From Phycisphaerales bacterium (lineage in GTDB: Bacteria > Planctomycetota > Phycisphaerae > Phycisphaerales > UBA1924), in contig JAEUJD010000036.1 in the NCBI GenBank assembly GCA_016793015.1, positions 1 through 53,461 on the forward strand: DNA of 53,461 nucleotides, in the 5' to 3' direction. Made by a program: the position numbers and the translations under genes. Shown here piece by piece: positions 8,871-16,329 of this stretch. Position 1 is the first letter of the stretch; the number at the start of each line of letters is the position of its first letter. The notes under the pieces are model-generated. The model saw nothing but the letters and a program-made list of their open reading frames with translations. It was not told the DNA's origin and did no database searches.

Positions 8871-10747
8871 TGAAGCATCCCGGATTCAAGGTCATGGCGC
8901 GGTTGGTGCAAGCGGCGGTCGCGTGTCTCTGCCTGCTGCTTGGGGGTGTCTGTAACCCCGCACTCGCCCGACAAGCGCCAGCTTCGACGAAGATGCCGCA
9001 GGTATCCGTCGCGCTTTCCACCGACGCGATCGAGCTCGGCGATTCGTTGATTTACCAGCTCACGATCGACGGGGTTTCCGCGGCAGAGCCGCCAGCAAAT
9101 ATTCGCGCGAGCGGCGCACAGATCGAGTTCGTCGGCGGCCACGATGAGTCGAGCCGCTCGATCATGACGATCAACGGGCGCACGACGGAAACGTCCGTGC
9201 TGCGGTACATCATGCAGTGGAAGGTGACGCCGGAGCGCAAGGGGCCCGGCGCAGTCGAGGGTTTCGCTTTCGACGTGGCGGGGCAGAGGGTGGAGGTGCC
9301 CCGAGCCGCCTTCAACGTCAGCGAAGCCAAGCCGAATCCCAACTTCACGCTCACCCTTGAGTCCGATGCGAAGTCCGCGTTTGTCGGAGAACCCATCCGC
9401 ATGCGGCTGGTCTGGCTGCTCGGAAACAATGTTCGCAGCGCCTCGTTCACGGGTCCGGACGGGGGAAGCGATTTCGACATCGCGGCCATCGATCCGCGTG
9501 GTCCCCAGGGTCGCGGCAGGCAACTGCAACAGAACGAGCCGTATCGGAGCGTGCCGTTCTTGAACGGCGAGGCGATTATCACGCAATCCCAGGCGGAGCT
9601 GGGCGGGCGTGCTGTTCTGAAGTTCACTATGGATCTTGTCGTGACTCCCCGCAAGGCGGGAACGCTCGAGATCGGCCCGTTCCGCGTCGCGCTCGACGAA
9701 GTTGTCGGACAGAGATCGGGCACACTGCTTGATTCGTTCTTTGACGATTCCCGCAAGCTGCGCCGTTCCGTGGTCACGAGCAACGCGCTCAAACTCGATG
9801 TCAAGCCGTTGCCGACCGAAGGAAGGCCGGACGACTTTGGCGGCCTCGTGGGCGTGTTCTCGCTCGAAGCGAAGGCGGGCAATACCGAAGCGAATGTGGG
9901 AGACCCGGTGCCGCTCACGGTCACGATCAGCGGGCCCGAGCCTCTCGAAGCGCTCAAGGCGCCGAACCTGGAGTTGCAGGCCGATTTCGCGAGCGAATTC
10001 AAACCCGCACCGGAAGGTTGGGAAAGCCCGCTCTCGGCTGTCCAGGTGCCCGGCGAGCGGACGTTTACAACCACGATCCGTCCGAAGCTGGCGAGCATCA
10101 CAGAGATCCCCGCGATCAGATTGCCGTTCTTTGATACCAAGACCGGCAAGTACGCCGTGGCGACCAGCGCGCCGATCCCGCTCAAGGTGCGCGCGGCTCG
10201 CGAGTTCACCGCCGCGGATGTCGCGCATCCCGGCAGCGGGACAGGGTTTGCATTGCCGGCAGCGACTGCCTCATCGCTTACGAGCGCCGCTCCGGGCGTC
10301 GGCGCAAACAGCGAATCACTCGACGCGCTGCGCGATCAGCGCGTGAGTCTGCTCGCTTTTACAAGCTCGCCGACGGGTTTGCTGCTGCTGATTGTCCCCC
10401 CTCTCGCGCTGCTGGGCGCGGCCGTTTCTGCCTGGCGTTCAAGGTGCAGCGATCCGGCTCGCGAGCAGCGACGGCGAGCGGTGCGCGAAGCAAGCCGGGC
10501 GCTCGCCGCCGCGAGCAACGACGCAGAGGTGCTGCGGGCGCTTCGGATCGCACTCGCTCCGTTTGTCGGCGCCCAGCCCGAGGCGGTCGCTGCAAGCGAT
10601 CCTGGGGGCGCGGGGCTCGCGCCGGAGATTGCGGAGCGTGCCGAGAGTCTGCTGCGGACGCTGGAAGCGGGCGCGTTTGATGGTGCCAAGATCGACATTG
10701 GCGGCGTCAAGGGACGGGCGAGAGAACTCCTGGCGATGCTCAAATGA
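8870..10747 (+). CDS. BatD-like protein (oxygen tolerance family)
   Basis: This 625-residue protein has a signal peptide or anchor at about 8-34 (VQAAVACLCLLLGGVCNPALA). Several beta-sandwich repeats follow, each starting with patterns like VSVALSTDAIELGDSLIYQL and LEAKAGNTEANVGDPVPLTV, which is characteristic of BatD. A membrane helix lies near residues 503-525 (GLLLLIVPPLALLGAAVSAW), followed by a roughly 100-residue cytoplasmic tail. The ATG at 8870 overlaps the previous TGA by one base; TTG and GTG codons just before are less likely. BatD is thought to scaffold BatA and BatB in the membrane. Family and order within the operon agree well. Confidence 0.88.
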   Translation: MKHPGFKVMARLVQAAVACLCLLLGGVCNPALARQAPASTKMPQVSVALSTDAIELGDSLIYQLTIDGVSAAEPPANIRASGAQIEFVGGHDESSRSIMTINGRTTETSVLRYIMQWKVTPERKGPGAVEGFAFDVAGQRVEVPRAAFNVSEAKPNPNFTLTLESDAKSAFVGEPIRMRLVWLLGNNVRSASFTGPDGGSDFDIAAIDPRGPQGRGRQLQQNEPYRSVPFLNGEAIITQSQAELGGRAVLKFTMDLVVTPRKAGTLEIGPFRVALDEVVGQRSGTLLDSFFDDSRKLRRSVVTSNALKLDVKPLPTEGRPDDFGGLVGVFSLEAKAGNTEANVGDPVPLTVTISGPEPLEALKAPNLELQADFASEFKPAPEGWESPLSAVQVPGERTFTTTIRPKLASITEIPAIRLPFFDTKTGKYAVATSAPIPLKVRAAREFTAADVAHPGSGTGFALPAATASSLTSAAPGVGANSESLDALRDQRVSLLAFTSSPTGLLLLIVPPLALLGAAVSAWRSRCSDPAREQRRRAVREASRALAAASNDAEVLRALRIALAPFVGAQPEAVAASDPGGAGLAPEIAERAESLLRTLEAGAFDGAKIDIGGVKGRARELLAMLK

Positions 10748-11709
10748 TGACGACGAAGCGACGGTTCATCTATCAGCGGATCGCCGGCGGGGCCAAGCCG
10801 GCTCGACTGCTGCTATGCCTGCTGGTGTTCTGCTCCTCCGTGGCGATCACCCCGGGTGCGAAGGGCTCGGAATCGCAGAGCGAGCGGATATCCGCGCCCG
10901 AACTGCAACGGCTCTTTGAATCGGCCAATGACAAGTTTCGTGCCGGCCTTGAGATCTCCAAAGCCGATCGACCCGCCGCAGAGGCACTGTTTCGTGAGGC
11001 GGCTGGCGCCTGGCGGGAGGTGGCCCGGGTCGGGAACATCCACAACGTGAAGCTGGAGACGAACATTGCAAACGCGAGCCTGCTGGGGGGAGAAGTGCCG
11101 GGCGCGATCCTTGCATACAGACGGGCCTTGTCGATCGATCCGACGGACCGCGCAGTCATCGCGGGGCTTGCCGCCGCGAGGCGGAGCGCGGGGACCGAAG
11201 CGCTCGCGCTTGGTCAGAGTCTCGGGAAGAAAGAAGACGGCGGGCGAGCTGCCGCGCGGGAGGGTGGGGTGCGGGGCGCACTCGCTGCAATCGGCGGAGT
11301 GGTTCGGGACGCATCAGAGCGGGTGACAATCGCCGTCTCATCGCGGATTCTGATCCTGGTCGCGGCGATCGGCTATGTCGCGATCTTTGGGTGCGCAACC
11401 CTGCGAATACTCGGGAGGGTGCGCACGCCGGGATGGGTGTTCGCGTTGATGTTCGCCGTCATGGCCGCTGCGACCGGCCCGCTGTTGGTGCGGGAGATTC
11501 GCACTTCGCGAGCCTCGGAAGCGGTCGTTCTCGCCTCGAACGTGGTGGCCCGAAACGGCCCGGCGGAGCTGTACGATCCGGCGTTCCAGGAACCCCTGCG
11601 TGCGGGTTTGGAAGTGGCGATCGTGGAGCGGCGCGGCGCGTGGACCATGATTCGGCTACGCGATGGACGCGAGGCCTGGGTACGAGACGACACGCTCGCC
11701 GTTGTTTGA
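10744..11709 (+). CDS. BatE-like membrane protein with TPR and SH3-like domain
   Basis: This 321-residue protein starts at an ATG that overlaps the BatD stop by four bases. It has an N-terminal hydrophobic signal or anchor (about 19-37) and TPR-like helices between about 50 and 145 (AILAYRRALSIDPTDRAVIAGLAAA). Two adjacent membrane helices lie near 200-222 and 230-248. The C-terminal domain resembles bacterial SH3 (RNGPAELYDPAFQEPLRAG, then WTMIRLRDGREAWV). This layout, TPR then two helices then SH3, is that of BatE, the last member of Bat operons. No catalytic site is expected; it is probably a scaffold. Confidence 0.82.
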   Translation: MMTTKRRFIYQRIAGGAKPARLLLCLLVFCSSVAITPGAKGSESQSERISAPELQRLFESANDKFRAGLEISKADRPAAEALFREAAGAWREVARVGNIHNVKLETNIANASLLGGEVPGAILAYRRALSIDPTDRAVIAGLAAARRSAGTEALALGQSLGKKEDGGRAAAREGGVRGALAAIGGVVRDASERVTIAVSSRILILVAAIGYVAIFGCATLRILGRVRTPGWVFALMFAVMAAATGPLLVREIRTSRASEAVVLASNVVARNGPAELYDPAFQEPLRAGLEVAIVERRGAWTMIRLRDGREAWVRDDTLAVV

Positions 11710-11859
11710 GGATCGGTCGAGCAACTCGCGGGCCGTGCGGACCCGGCGAAGCCGACCCATCATGAATTCACATTCAACCCCCGATCACTCCCGCACAATC
11801 TTCGGGTCGGATATTGCTGCGCATGCTCAATGCGCGGTGCTGATGAGGAGAGTGATCCG

Positions 11860-12090
11860 ATGAGAAAAGTACAACCAGCAGGCTCCATCGCCGAGAAGCT
11901 GAAGGCAGCTGAGAAATTGCGGGAGGCGAAGATCCTCGGCCGGATCTGCGCGGATGCGATGCGCGCGGCCCACCCCAAAGCGGGGGCGGTGCCGGTGGTC
12001 GGGTCGAGGCCAGCGGCCGTCGCCGCTGCGCCGACAGTGAAGACCGCACGCGCTGTGCAGCGAACGCCGAACGGCACCGGACATCGGTAA
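11860..12090 (+). CDS. small hypothetical protein
   Basis: This is a 76-residue reading frame with a good ribosome binding site (GAGGAG about eight bases before the ATG). The first half is an amphipathic, alanine- and lysine-rich helix (SIAEKLKAAEKLREAKILG). The second half is rich in alanine, proline and valine and is probably disordered. No family is recognised. An in-frame start at 11830 lacks a binding site. It lies between the Bat operon and a response regulator gene and could be co-transcribed with neither. Coding status rests mainly on the start site and amino-acid composition. Confidence 0.55.
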   Translation: MRKVQPAGSIAEKLKAAEKLREAKILGRICADAMRAAHPKAGAVPVVGSRPAAVAAAPTVKTARAVQRTPNGTGHR

Positions 12091-12104
12091 AAAGCCGTGC
12101 GTAG

Positions 12105-12116
12105 TTCCGTACGGAA
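12105..12116. promoter_or_regulatory. 12-base perfect palindrome
   Basis: TTCCGTACGGAA is a perfect palindrome 126 bases before the response regulator start. It is a candidate protein-binding site; there is no other evidence. Confidence 0.3.
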
Positions 12117-12188
12117 TGAACGAGCGATGAAGCCGGCTTCATTGTTGGGCCCGCCGCGTTTTTTGCTGCAGCCCGGACCCCTGGAATA

Positions 12189-12206
12189 CGCACAGTTAAA
12201 TGTGCG
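12189..12206. promoter_or_regulatory. inverted repeat before the orphan response regulator
   Basis: CGCACA and TGTGCG flank GTTAAA, ending 36 bases before the ATG at 12243. The ACAGTT-N3-TGTG core also occurs before the paralogous regulator gene (43375-43387), so it may be a shared regulator site or a leader hairpin. Confidence 0.4.
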
Positions 12207-12242
12207 AACAGCGTGGGGCGTGTTCAACGAAAGGAGTCACAC

Positions 12243-12917
12243 ATGCGGGCACTTGTCATCGAAGACAACGTGAAGATGGCCAAGGGAATTCAGACCGGGC
12301 TCGAAAACGCCGGCTTTGCAATCGATATCTCACACACCGGGGCAGAGGGCGAGGACCTTGCGGCGAGCACGCCGTTCGATGCGATTCTGCTCGATCTCAT
12401 GCTGCCGGATCGTGACGGCTTTGAGATCTGTCGGAATCTGCGTCGGCGAAAAGTTTCCACGCCGATTCTGATGCTCACGGCTCTCAGCACGACCGAGGAC
12501 AAGGTCCAGGGGCTCGACTGCGGTGCGGACGACTATCTCCCGAAGCCTTTCCGCTTCGATGAGTTGCTCGCCCGCATGCGCGCCATGACGCGCCGGCACC
12601 AGTCGACCGAGAGCAAGCTCCTGCGCTGCGAAGATCTGGAACTCGATCTGTACACCAGACGCGCCAAGCGGGGCGATGCCCACTGGGATCTGGCGGCCAG
12701 AGAATTCGGGCTCCTCGAATATCTAATGCGCAACCAGAACCGCGTGTTGACGCGGGCCCAGATCGGCGAGAACGTGTGGGATATCAATTTCGAGCCCACG
12801 AGCAACGTCATCGACGTTTATATCTCGTCGCTGCGCCGCAAGATCGATCGTCCGGGTCTGCGGTCATTGATCCACACGATCAAGAACGCGGGGTACCGGT
12901 TCGGCGTCATGGACTGA
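12243..12917 (+). CDS. OmpR-family response regulator without an adjacent kinase
   Basis: This 224-residue protein has a receiver domain with acidic pair E7/D8, phospho-acceptor D51 in LLDLMLPDRDG and conserved K101 in the PKPF motif. A winged-helix DNA-binding domain covers about residues 130-222 (recognition region TSNVIDVYISSLRRKID). AAAGGAG at 12230-12236 fixes the ATG at 12243. It is strikingly similar to the regulator at 43517, with a nearly identical DNA-binding half, but no histidine kinase gene is next to it. It resembles CusR/CzcR-type regulators; target genes are unknown. A convergent terminator follows. Confidence 0.93.
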   Translation: MRALVIEDNVKMAKGIQTGLENAGFAIDISHTGAEGEDLAASTPFDAILLDLMLPDRDGFEICRNLRRRKVSTPILMLTALSTTEDKVQGLDCGADDYLPKPFRFDELLARMRAMTRRHQSTESKLLRCEDLELDLYTRRAKRGDAHWDLAAREFGLLEYLMRNQNRVLTRAQIGENVWDINFEPTSNVIDVYISSLRRKIDRPGLRSLIHTIKNAGYRFGVMD

Positions 12918-13054
12918 AGCCGCCCCGGACATGCGTTACGCGACCGACCGCGGCAGCCGGGCAAATGCCCCCGCCGCGGTTGTCGCGCGGGCACGCCGAA
13001 CTCCGATCGTCGCGGTTCGCACCCTGCCATCGCGCAGGTGCTAGCGATGAAAGC

Positions 13055-13091
13055 AGAGCACCCGTGCTGCAGTACGCGGCACGGGTGCTCT
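13055..13091. terminator. strong hairpin between convergent genes
   Basis: AGAGCACCCGTGC (13055-13067) pairs perfectly over 13 bases with GCACGGGTGCTCT (13079-13091) around an 11-base loop. It lies between the stops of the response regulator (+) and the DNRLRE gene (-), so it can end both transcripts. T-runs are weak. Confidence 0.7.
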
Positions 13092-13122
13092 CGGGGTGGC
13101 AGCTTCGCTCTTCCGCTCCGTC

Positions 13123-14025
13123 TTACGGGCAGATCAGCGTGTTGTACGCGCTTGCAAAGTCAACGAAGTCGGCATCATCAACAAAGCCATCGCCGTTGAG
13201 ATCGCCAGGGCAACCGGGCGGCATGGTCGGATCGGTGCAGTCGAGGATGTTGTAGGAACCGGCGAAGATGACGAAGTCGGAGTCGTCGACGTATGTATCG
13301 CCGTTCAGGTCGGCGGGGCACGGGCAGGCGCCGGCGATGTAGGTGATGACGAGCTGGGGCCGACGGAAGTCGTCGTCGTACTCGGAGGCGAGGCCGCTGA
13401 GCACGCCGTCGGTGGTGTCGCCCGTGTTCGTGGTGAGGAGCGGATTGCCGGCCGGTCCGCGGAGGTGGAAGCCGTAGTTGGGGCGGGCACCGCTCACCCA
13501 GGAATTGTAAAGGGCTGTGATATCCCAGGAGATATAGCGGTTGCTGGGAGCCATGACCACGAGCGAAGAAGCGGGGGAGGATTCGTAGTCAGCGCCGGCA
13601 ACCATGCCGGGAGCGCTCCACGGGACGCCGGGCATGCGCTCGAGCCAGTTGGAGCCGTATTCATCCCAGTCGACCAGCATGGGATAGGCACCGAAGGTCC
13701 ACGGTACCGACGCGTTGGCGTTGTTGACGTCGATGAACGTGTACGTGGCGAGCCAGAGCTTGTACTCGACCTTCGTGATTTTGCAGTGCGTGGGAAGCGA
13801 AGCGATATTCACGCGGATGATCGGCCGGCCCTTGTCCAGGGCTGTGCCGCGGTTGTCGTAGTAGTAGAGGCCGTTTGGTCCGAAGTTGAACGTCGGATCG
13901 TTGTTGTAGAGGAAATTGTCCGCGCCGTTCGAGTTGTTCAGCGGGATCACGACTTCGTCCGCCGTCGCGACGCCGACGCAAAGGCCGGAGGTAAGGATTG
14001 AGGCCGCCAGAATCGCCATCTTCAT
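13123..14025 (-). CDS. secreted DNRLRE-domain protein with dockerin-like C-terminus
   Basis: This 300-residue protein has a signal peptide (about 1-22, ILTSGLCVGVATA). A DNRLRE-type beta-sandwich follows (about 25-230, with FLYNNDPTFNFGPNGLYYYD, WDITALYNSWVSG and GDTTDGVLSG). The last 65 residues hold two EF-hand-like dockerin repeats (DLNGDTYVDDSDF and DLNGDGFVDDADF) flanked by cysteines. This tail resembles the GC-type dockerin anchors of Phycisphaerae. DNRLRE modules are often carbohydrate-binding. The ATG at 14025 is fixed by CAGGAG a few bases upstream. It is a paralogue of the protein at 26988, which has the same module but a PEP-CTERM tail. Role in surface display or substrate binding is inferred. 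Confidence 0.88.
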   Translation of the reverse strand: MKMAILAASILTSGLCVGVATADEVVIPLNNSNGADNFLYNNDPTFNFGPNGLYYYDNRGTALDKGRPIIRVNIASLPTHCKITKVEYKLWLATYTFIDVNNANASVPWTFGAYPMLVDWDEYGSNWLERMPGVPWSAPGMVAGADYESSPASSLVVMAPSNRYISWDITALYNSWVSGARPNYGFHLRGPAGNPLLTTNTGDTTDGVLSGLASEYDDDFRRPQLVITYIAGACPCPADLNGDTYVDDSDFVIFAGSYNILDCTDPTMPPGCPGDLNGDGFVDDADFVDFASAYNTLICP

Positions 14026-14059
14026 GCAGAATCTCCTGTTGCTCGATTGCTCGGCTCGC

Positions 14060-14094
14060 AGCATACCAAAAATCGTCCATGTGCAACATGTCAA
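14060..14094 (-). promoter_or_regulatory. predicted promoter and palindrome of the DNRLRE/dockerin gene
   Basis: On the minus strand an extended -10 element TGGTATGCT lies at 14068-14060, placing the RNA start about 27 bases before the ATG. Upstream is CATGTTGCACATG (14090-14078), an inverted repeat with CATGT/ACATG arms, preceded by TTGACA. The same nine-base TGGTATGCT occurs in front of the symporter gene. Confidence 0.5.
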
Positions 14095-14101
14095 ATACAG
14101 G

Positions 14102-15136
14102 TCAAGTCGAATTTTTTCGGACGGAAAATCCCTGATTTTGGGAGTCGGAATCGAGTCCCTGGTCAAGCGGAACCCAAGCGCCGCCCTCTTCGAGCGAGCG
14201 GTGTGCGCATTCGATCGCCATGATCGTTTCCGCTGTGGTTTCCAGAGGAAAATCGGGGGCGCTCCCCGCAAAGAAGCGGCACACGCTCGCCACCAGGCGG
14301 TCGTAACTCGAAGCAAGCCCTGCTTCGAACGCGAACGAGGAATGTTCACCCCGGAGAATTGCCGTGAACGGTGCGGTGCCCGCGCGGTCGAGCCCGATAA
14401 CAGCCGTGCGGCCATCGTGGTACTCGAGCTCGATTTGGTGCCCGGACTCCTCCAGCCGAGCCCGGATTCGGCGCAAGCCTCCTGCGCGGGGCCAGAGCGA
14501 ATCGACGAGTTCGAAGGTGTGGCATGCGTAGTACCAGAGGCCGGGCATCGACGCGATTTCCTGAAGCGGACCGGACGCCTCGATGGAAACGAGACGTCCC
14601 GGCGGGTTGTTCGTGTCATCAGAAAGTTTGTCGATGAATCGCAAGGCAGAAGCGGAATAGCAGCGTGCGTTGTCCGTGCGCGTGAACCGCAGCAGCGATG
14701 CCGCCTGCGCGCCGGAACACGTGAGCGGCTTGTCGATAAACGCGGGCAGGCCGCGTGCAAGTGCGTTCATCGCGAGATCGAAGTGACTCTTTCCGTCGAC
14801 CGTCAGCACCATGACGGCATCGACCGAGCCGAGCAGTTCTTCGAGCGAGCTTGAGAACTGAATCCCGAGCGCACGCAACGACGCCTCGATCGATTCGGAG
14901 TGCGCGTTGAATGCACGGGAGGCCGAAGGCGGTCGGGCATCCCAGCAAGTTGTGACAAGGCAGGGAGTCTGGCGCTGCGCATGGAGCGCGTACATCTGGC
15001 GGCTGAATTGCAGGGTGTGGGAAGAGTCGAGCCCGATGGCGCCGACACGAAGAGTTGGTTGCGCTTGTGATTCGATGTGTGCCGCCGTGATCAGATGCGG
15101 TCCTGCATGGGGATCATGAGTGGAAGCGGACGCCAC
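14102..15136 (-). CDS. Gfo/Idh/MocA-family oxidoreductase
   Basis: This is a 344-residue NAD(P)-dependent sugar or sugar-acid dehydrogenase-like protein. The Rossmann start RVGAIGLDSSHTLQF sits near residues 30-45, and the family's EKP motif appears as IDKPL near 135. The C-terminal half has the expected mixed beta sheet (YYACHTFELVDSLWPRAGG). The start is a GTG that overlaps the acetyltransferase gene by 46 bases; the N-terminal 28 residues have no domain, so the true start may be downstream at a non-ATG codon. It is the last gene of the minus-strand catabolic operon. Substrate is unknown. Confidence 0.85.
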   Translation of the reverse strand: MASASTHDPHAGPHLITAAHIESQAQPTLRVGAIGLDSSHTLQFSRQMYALHAQRQTPCLVTTCWDARPPSASRAFNAHSESIEASLRALGIQFSSSLEELLGSVDAVMVLTVDGKSHFDLAMNALARGLPAFIDKPLTCSGAQAASLLRFTRTDNARCYSASALRFIDKLSDDTNNPPGRLVSIEASGPLQEIASMPGLWYYACHTFELVDSLWPRAGGLRRIRARLEESGHQIELEYHDGRTAVIGLDRAGTAPFTAILRGEHSSFAFEAGLASSYDRLVASVCRFFAGSAPDFPLETTAETIMAIECAHRSLEEGGAWVPLDQGLDSDSQNQGFSVRKNST

Positions 15137-16257
15137 TGAGCGAGGGGCGAAGCGCTGCGAGGCAAGTCGGAGGGAAGCGGACTCGCGAGGGCGCGCAGCA
15201 GTCGCACTCCGTCGGTCTCAATATCGGGCGGATCGTCGCACAAGTGGCACGACACATCGCGGTCGGCGCTCATGCGGAACGTGACCGAATCGCTCGTGGC
15301 CGGAGCGCCGGGCCGGTGTGCCTCCGCGATCCGGACAGTGCACGAACCGGGCGCGAGCGGCGTAGCAGCGTGCTTGACCCTGAGCAGCGCACCCACGACG
15401 GCCGGCCAGTCGTAGATACGCCAATTGCCGGATTCAATCAGTGATGAATCATCGGCGAGCGCTTCAAGATGGGCGAACTGCTGATCGCGGATGAAGGGGA
15501 CGAACATCCGCAGCGGCCGACCGGCTGCCGCGGTCTGAATGGCGAGAAACGACCGGAGTGCCGCGTCGTTCTCGAAGCAGCAGTCAACACAGCTTGCATC
15601 CTGGGGATCGAAGCAAGCGTACCCGGCGACGCGGCTGCCCGAAGAGTGAAGCACCAGAGGCTGCCTGCGCCAGTTCCGGAGGTGGCGAGGGAATGACTCT
15701 GAGGCACGCGTGCAATGAATGGGACGCCGGCAAGAGAGGGCGTGCATGGCCGGAAGATCCGAATCCGCTGCGGGCTCGATGTGAAATGGCTCGTGCCCGG
15801 CAGTGAGCGTGGATCGGTCGAAATGTTCAAGGCTGTTTTCGGTCACCACAAACGCGGCTTCGACCCCGGCCTTTTCGAAGCCCCAGTGCCCGTATCTGCG
15901 TCGATTTCCTCCGAGGCAGGCGGCGTGGTAGCCGTCCCGCTCGATTTCGGTCATCGCGGCATCCATCAGCAGACGCATGAGCCCCTGGCCCCGGAAATCC
16001 GGGTGGACGCTGACGCCGCCGATTCCGGCGAGCTTGAGCCGGGTGTCGCCGACAACCCAGTCGATCGGGAAAACGCCGACGATCGCAGCGATACGGCCGC
16101 TGCGGCGGACCGCCAGATTGCAGCCCATGTGCCGGTCGGTCGGTTCGTACAGCGCGGGCACGAGCTGGGCAAAGTTGGGATCGTTGAAGACCACGCTGAG
16201 GTGCGCGATCGCCTCATCGAAGTCCGTGGACGTGAGCTTGACGATGGTTTCGGTCAC
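15091..16257 (-). CDS. GNAT acetyltransferase, Eis-like layout
   Basis: This 388-residue protein carries an N-terminal GNAT domain (about 1-150). The acetyl-CoA loop is in VSVHPDFRGQGLMRLLMD, and the RRRYGHWGFEKAG segment is typical of Eis-like or sterol-carrier-linked GNAT enzymes. A second GNAT-like half and a C-terminal region follow, with cysteines (VDCCFEN, SCHLCDD). It uses a GTG start and lies 72 bases after the NagB-like gene. An N-acetyltransferase acting on an amino sugar or amine intermediate would suit the operon, but the substrate is not visible from sequence. Confidence 0.8.
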   Translation of the reverse strand: MTETIVKLTSTDFDEAIAHLSVVFNDPNFAQLVPALYEPTDRHMGCNLAVRRSGRIAAIVGVFPIDWVVGDTRLKLAGIGGVSVHPDFRGQGLMRLLMDAAMTEIERDGYHAACLGGNRRRYGHWGFEKAGVEAAFVVTENSLEHFDRSTLTAGHEPFHIEPAADSDLPAMHALSCRRPIHCTRASESFPRHLRNWRRQPLVLHSSGSRVAGYACFDPQDASCVDCCFENDAALRSFLAIQTAAAGRPLRMFVPFIRDQQFAHLEALADDSSLIESGNWRIYDWPAVVGALLRVKHAATPLAPGSCTVRIAEAHRPGAPATSDSVTFRMSADRDVSCHLCDDPPDIETDGVRLLRALASPLPSDLPRSASPLAQWRPLPLMIPMQDRI

Positions 16258-16329
16258 GGTGAAGTGCTGCCTGCGGGAGGGTTGATCGGTGTATGGAATC
16301 TGGAAAATTGGAGCGGTGGAGGGCGGTCC

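Noticed and set aside
13123..14760. Extending the DNRLRE/dockerin gene upstream to 14760
   Set aside because: The extra part overlaps the oxidoreductase gene out of frame; the signal peptide and CAGGAG site show the start is at 14025.
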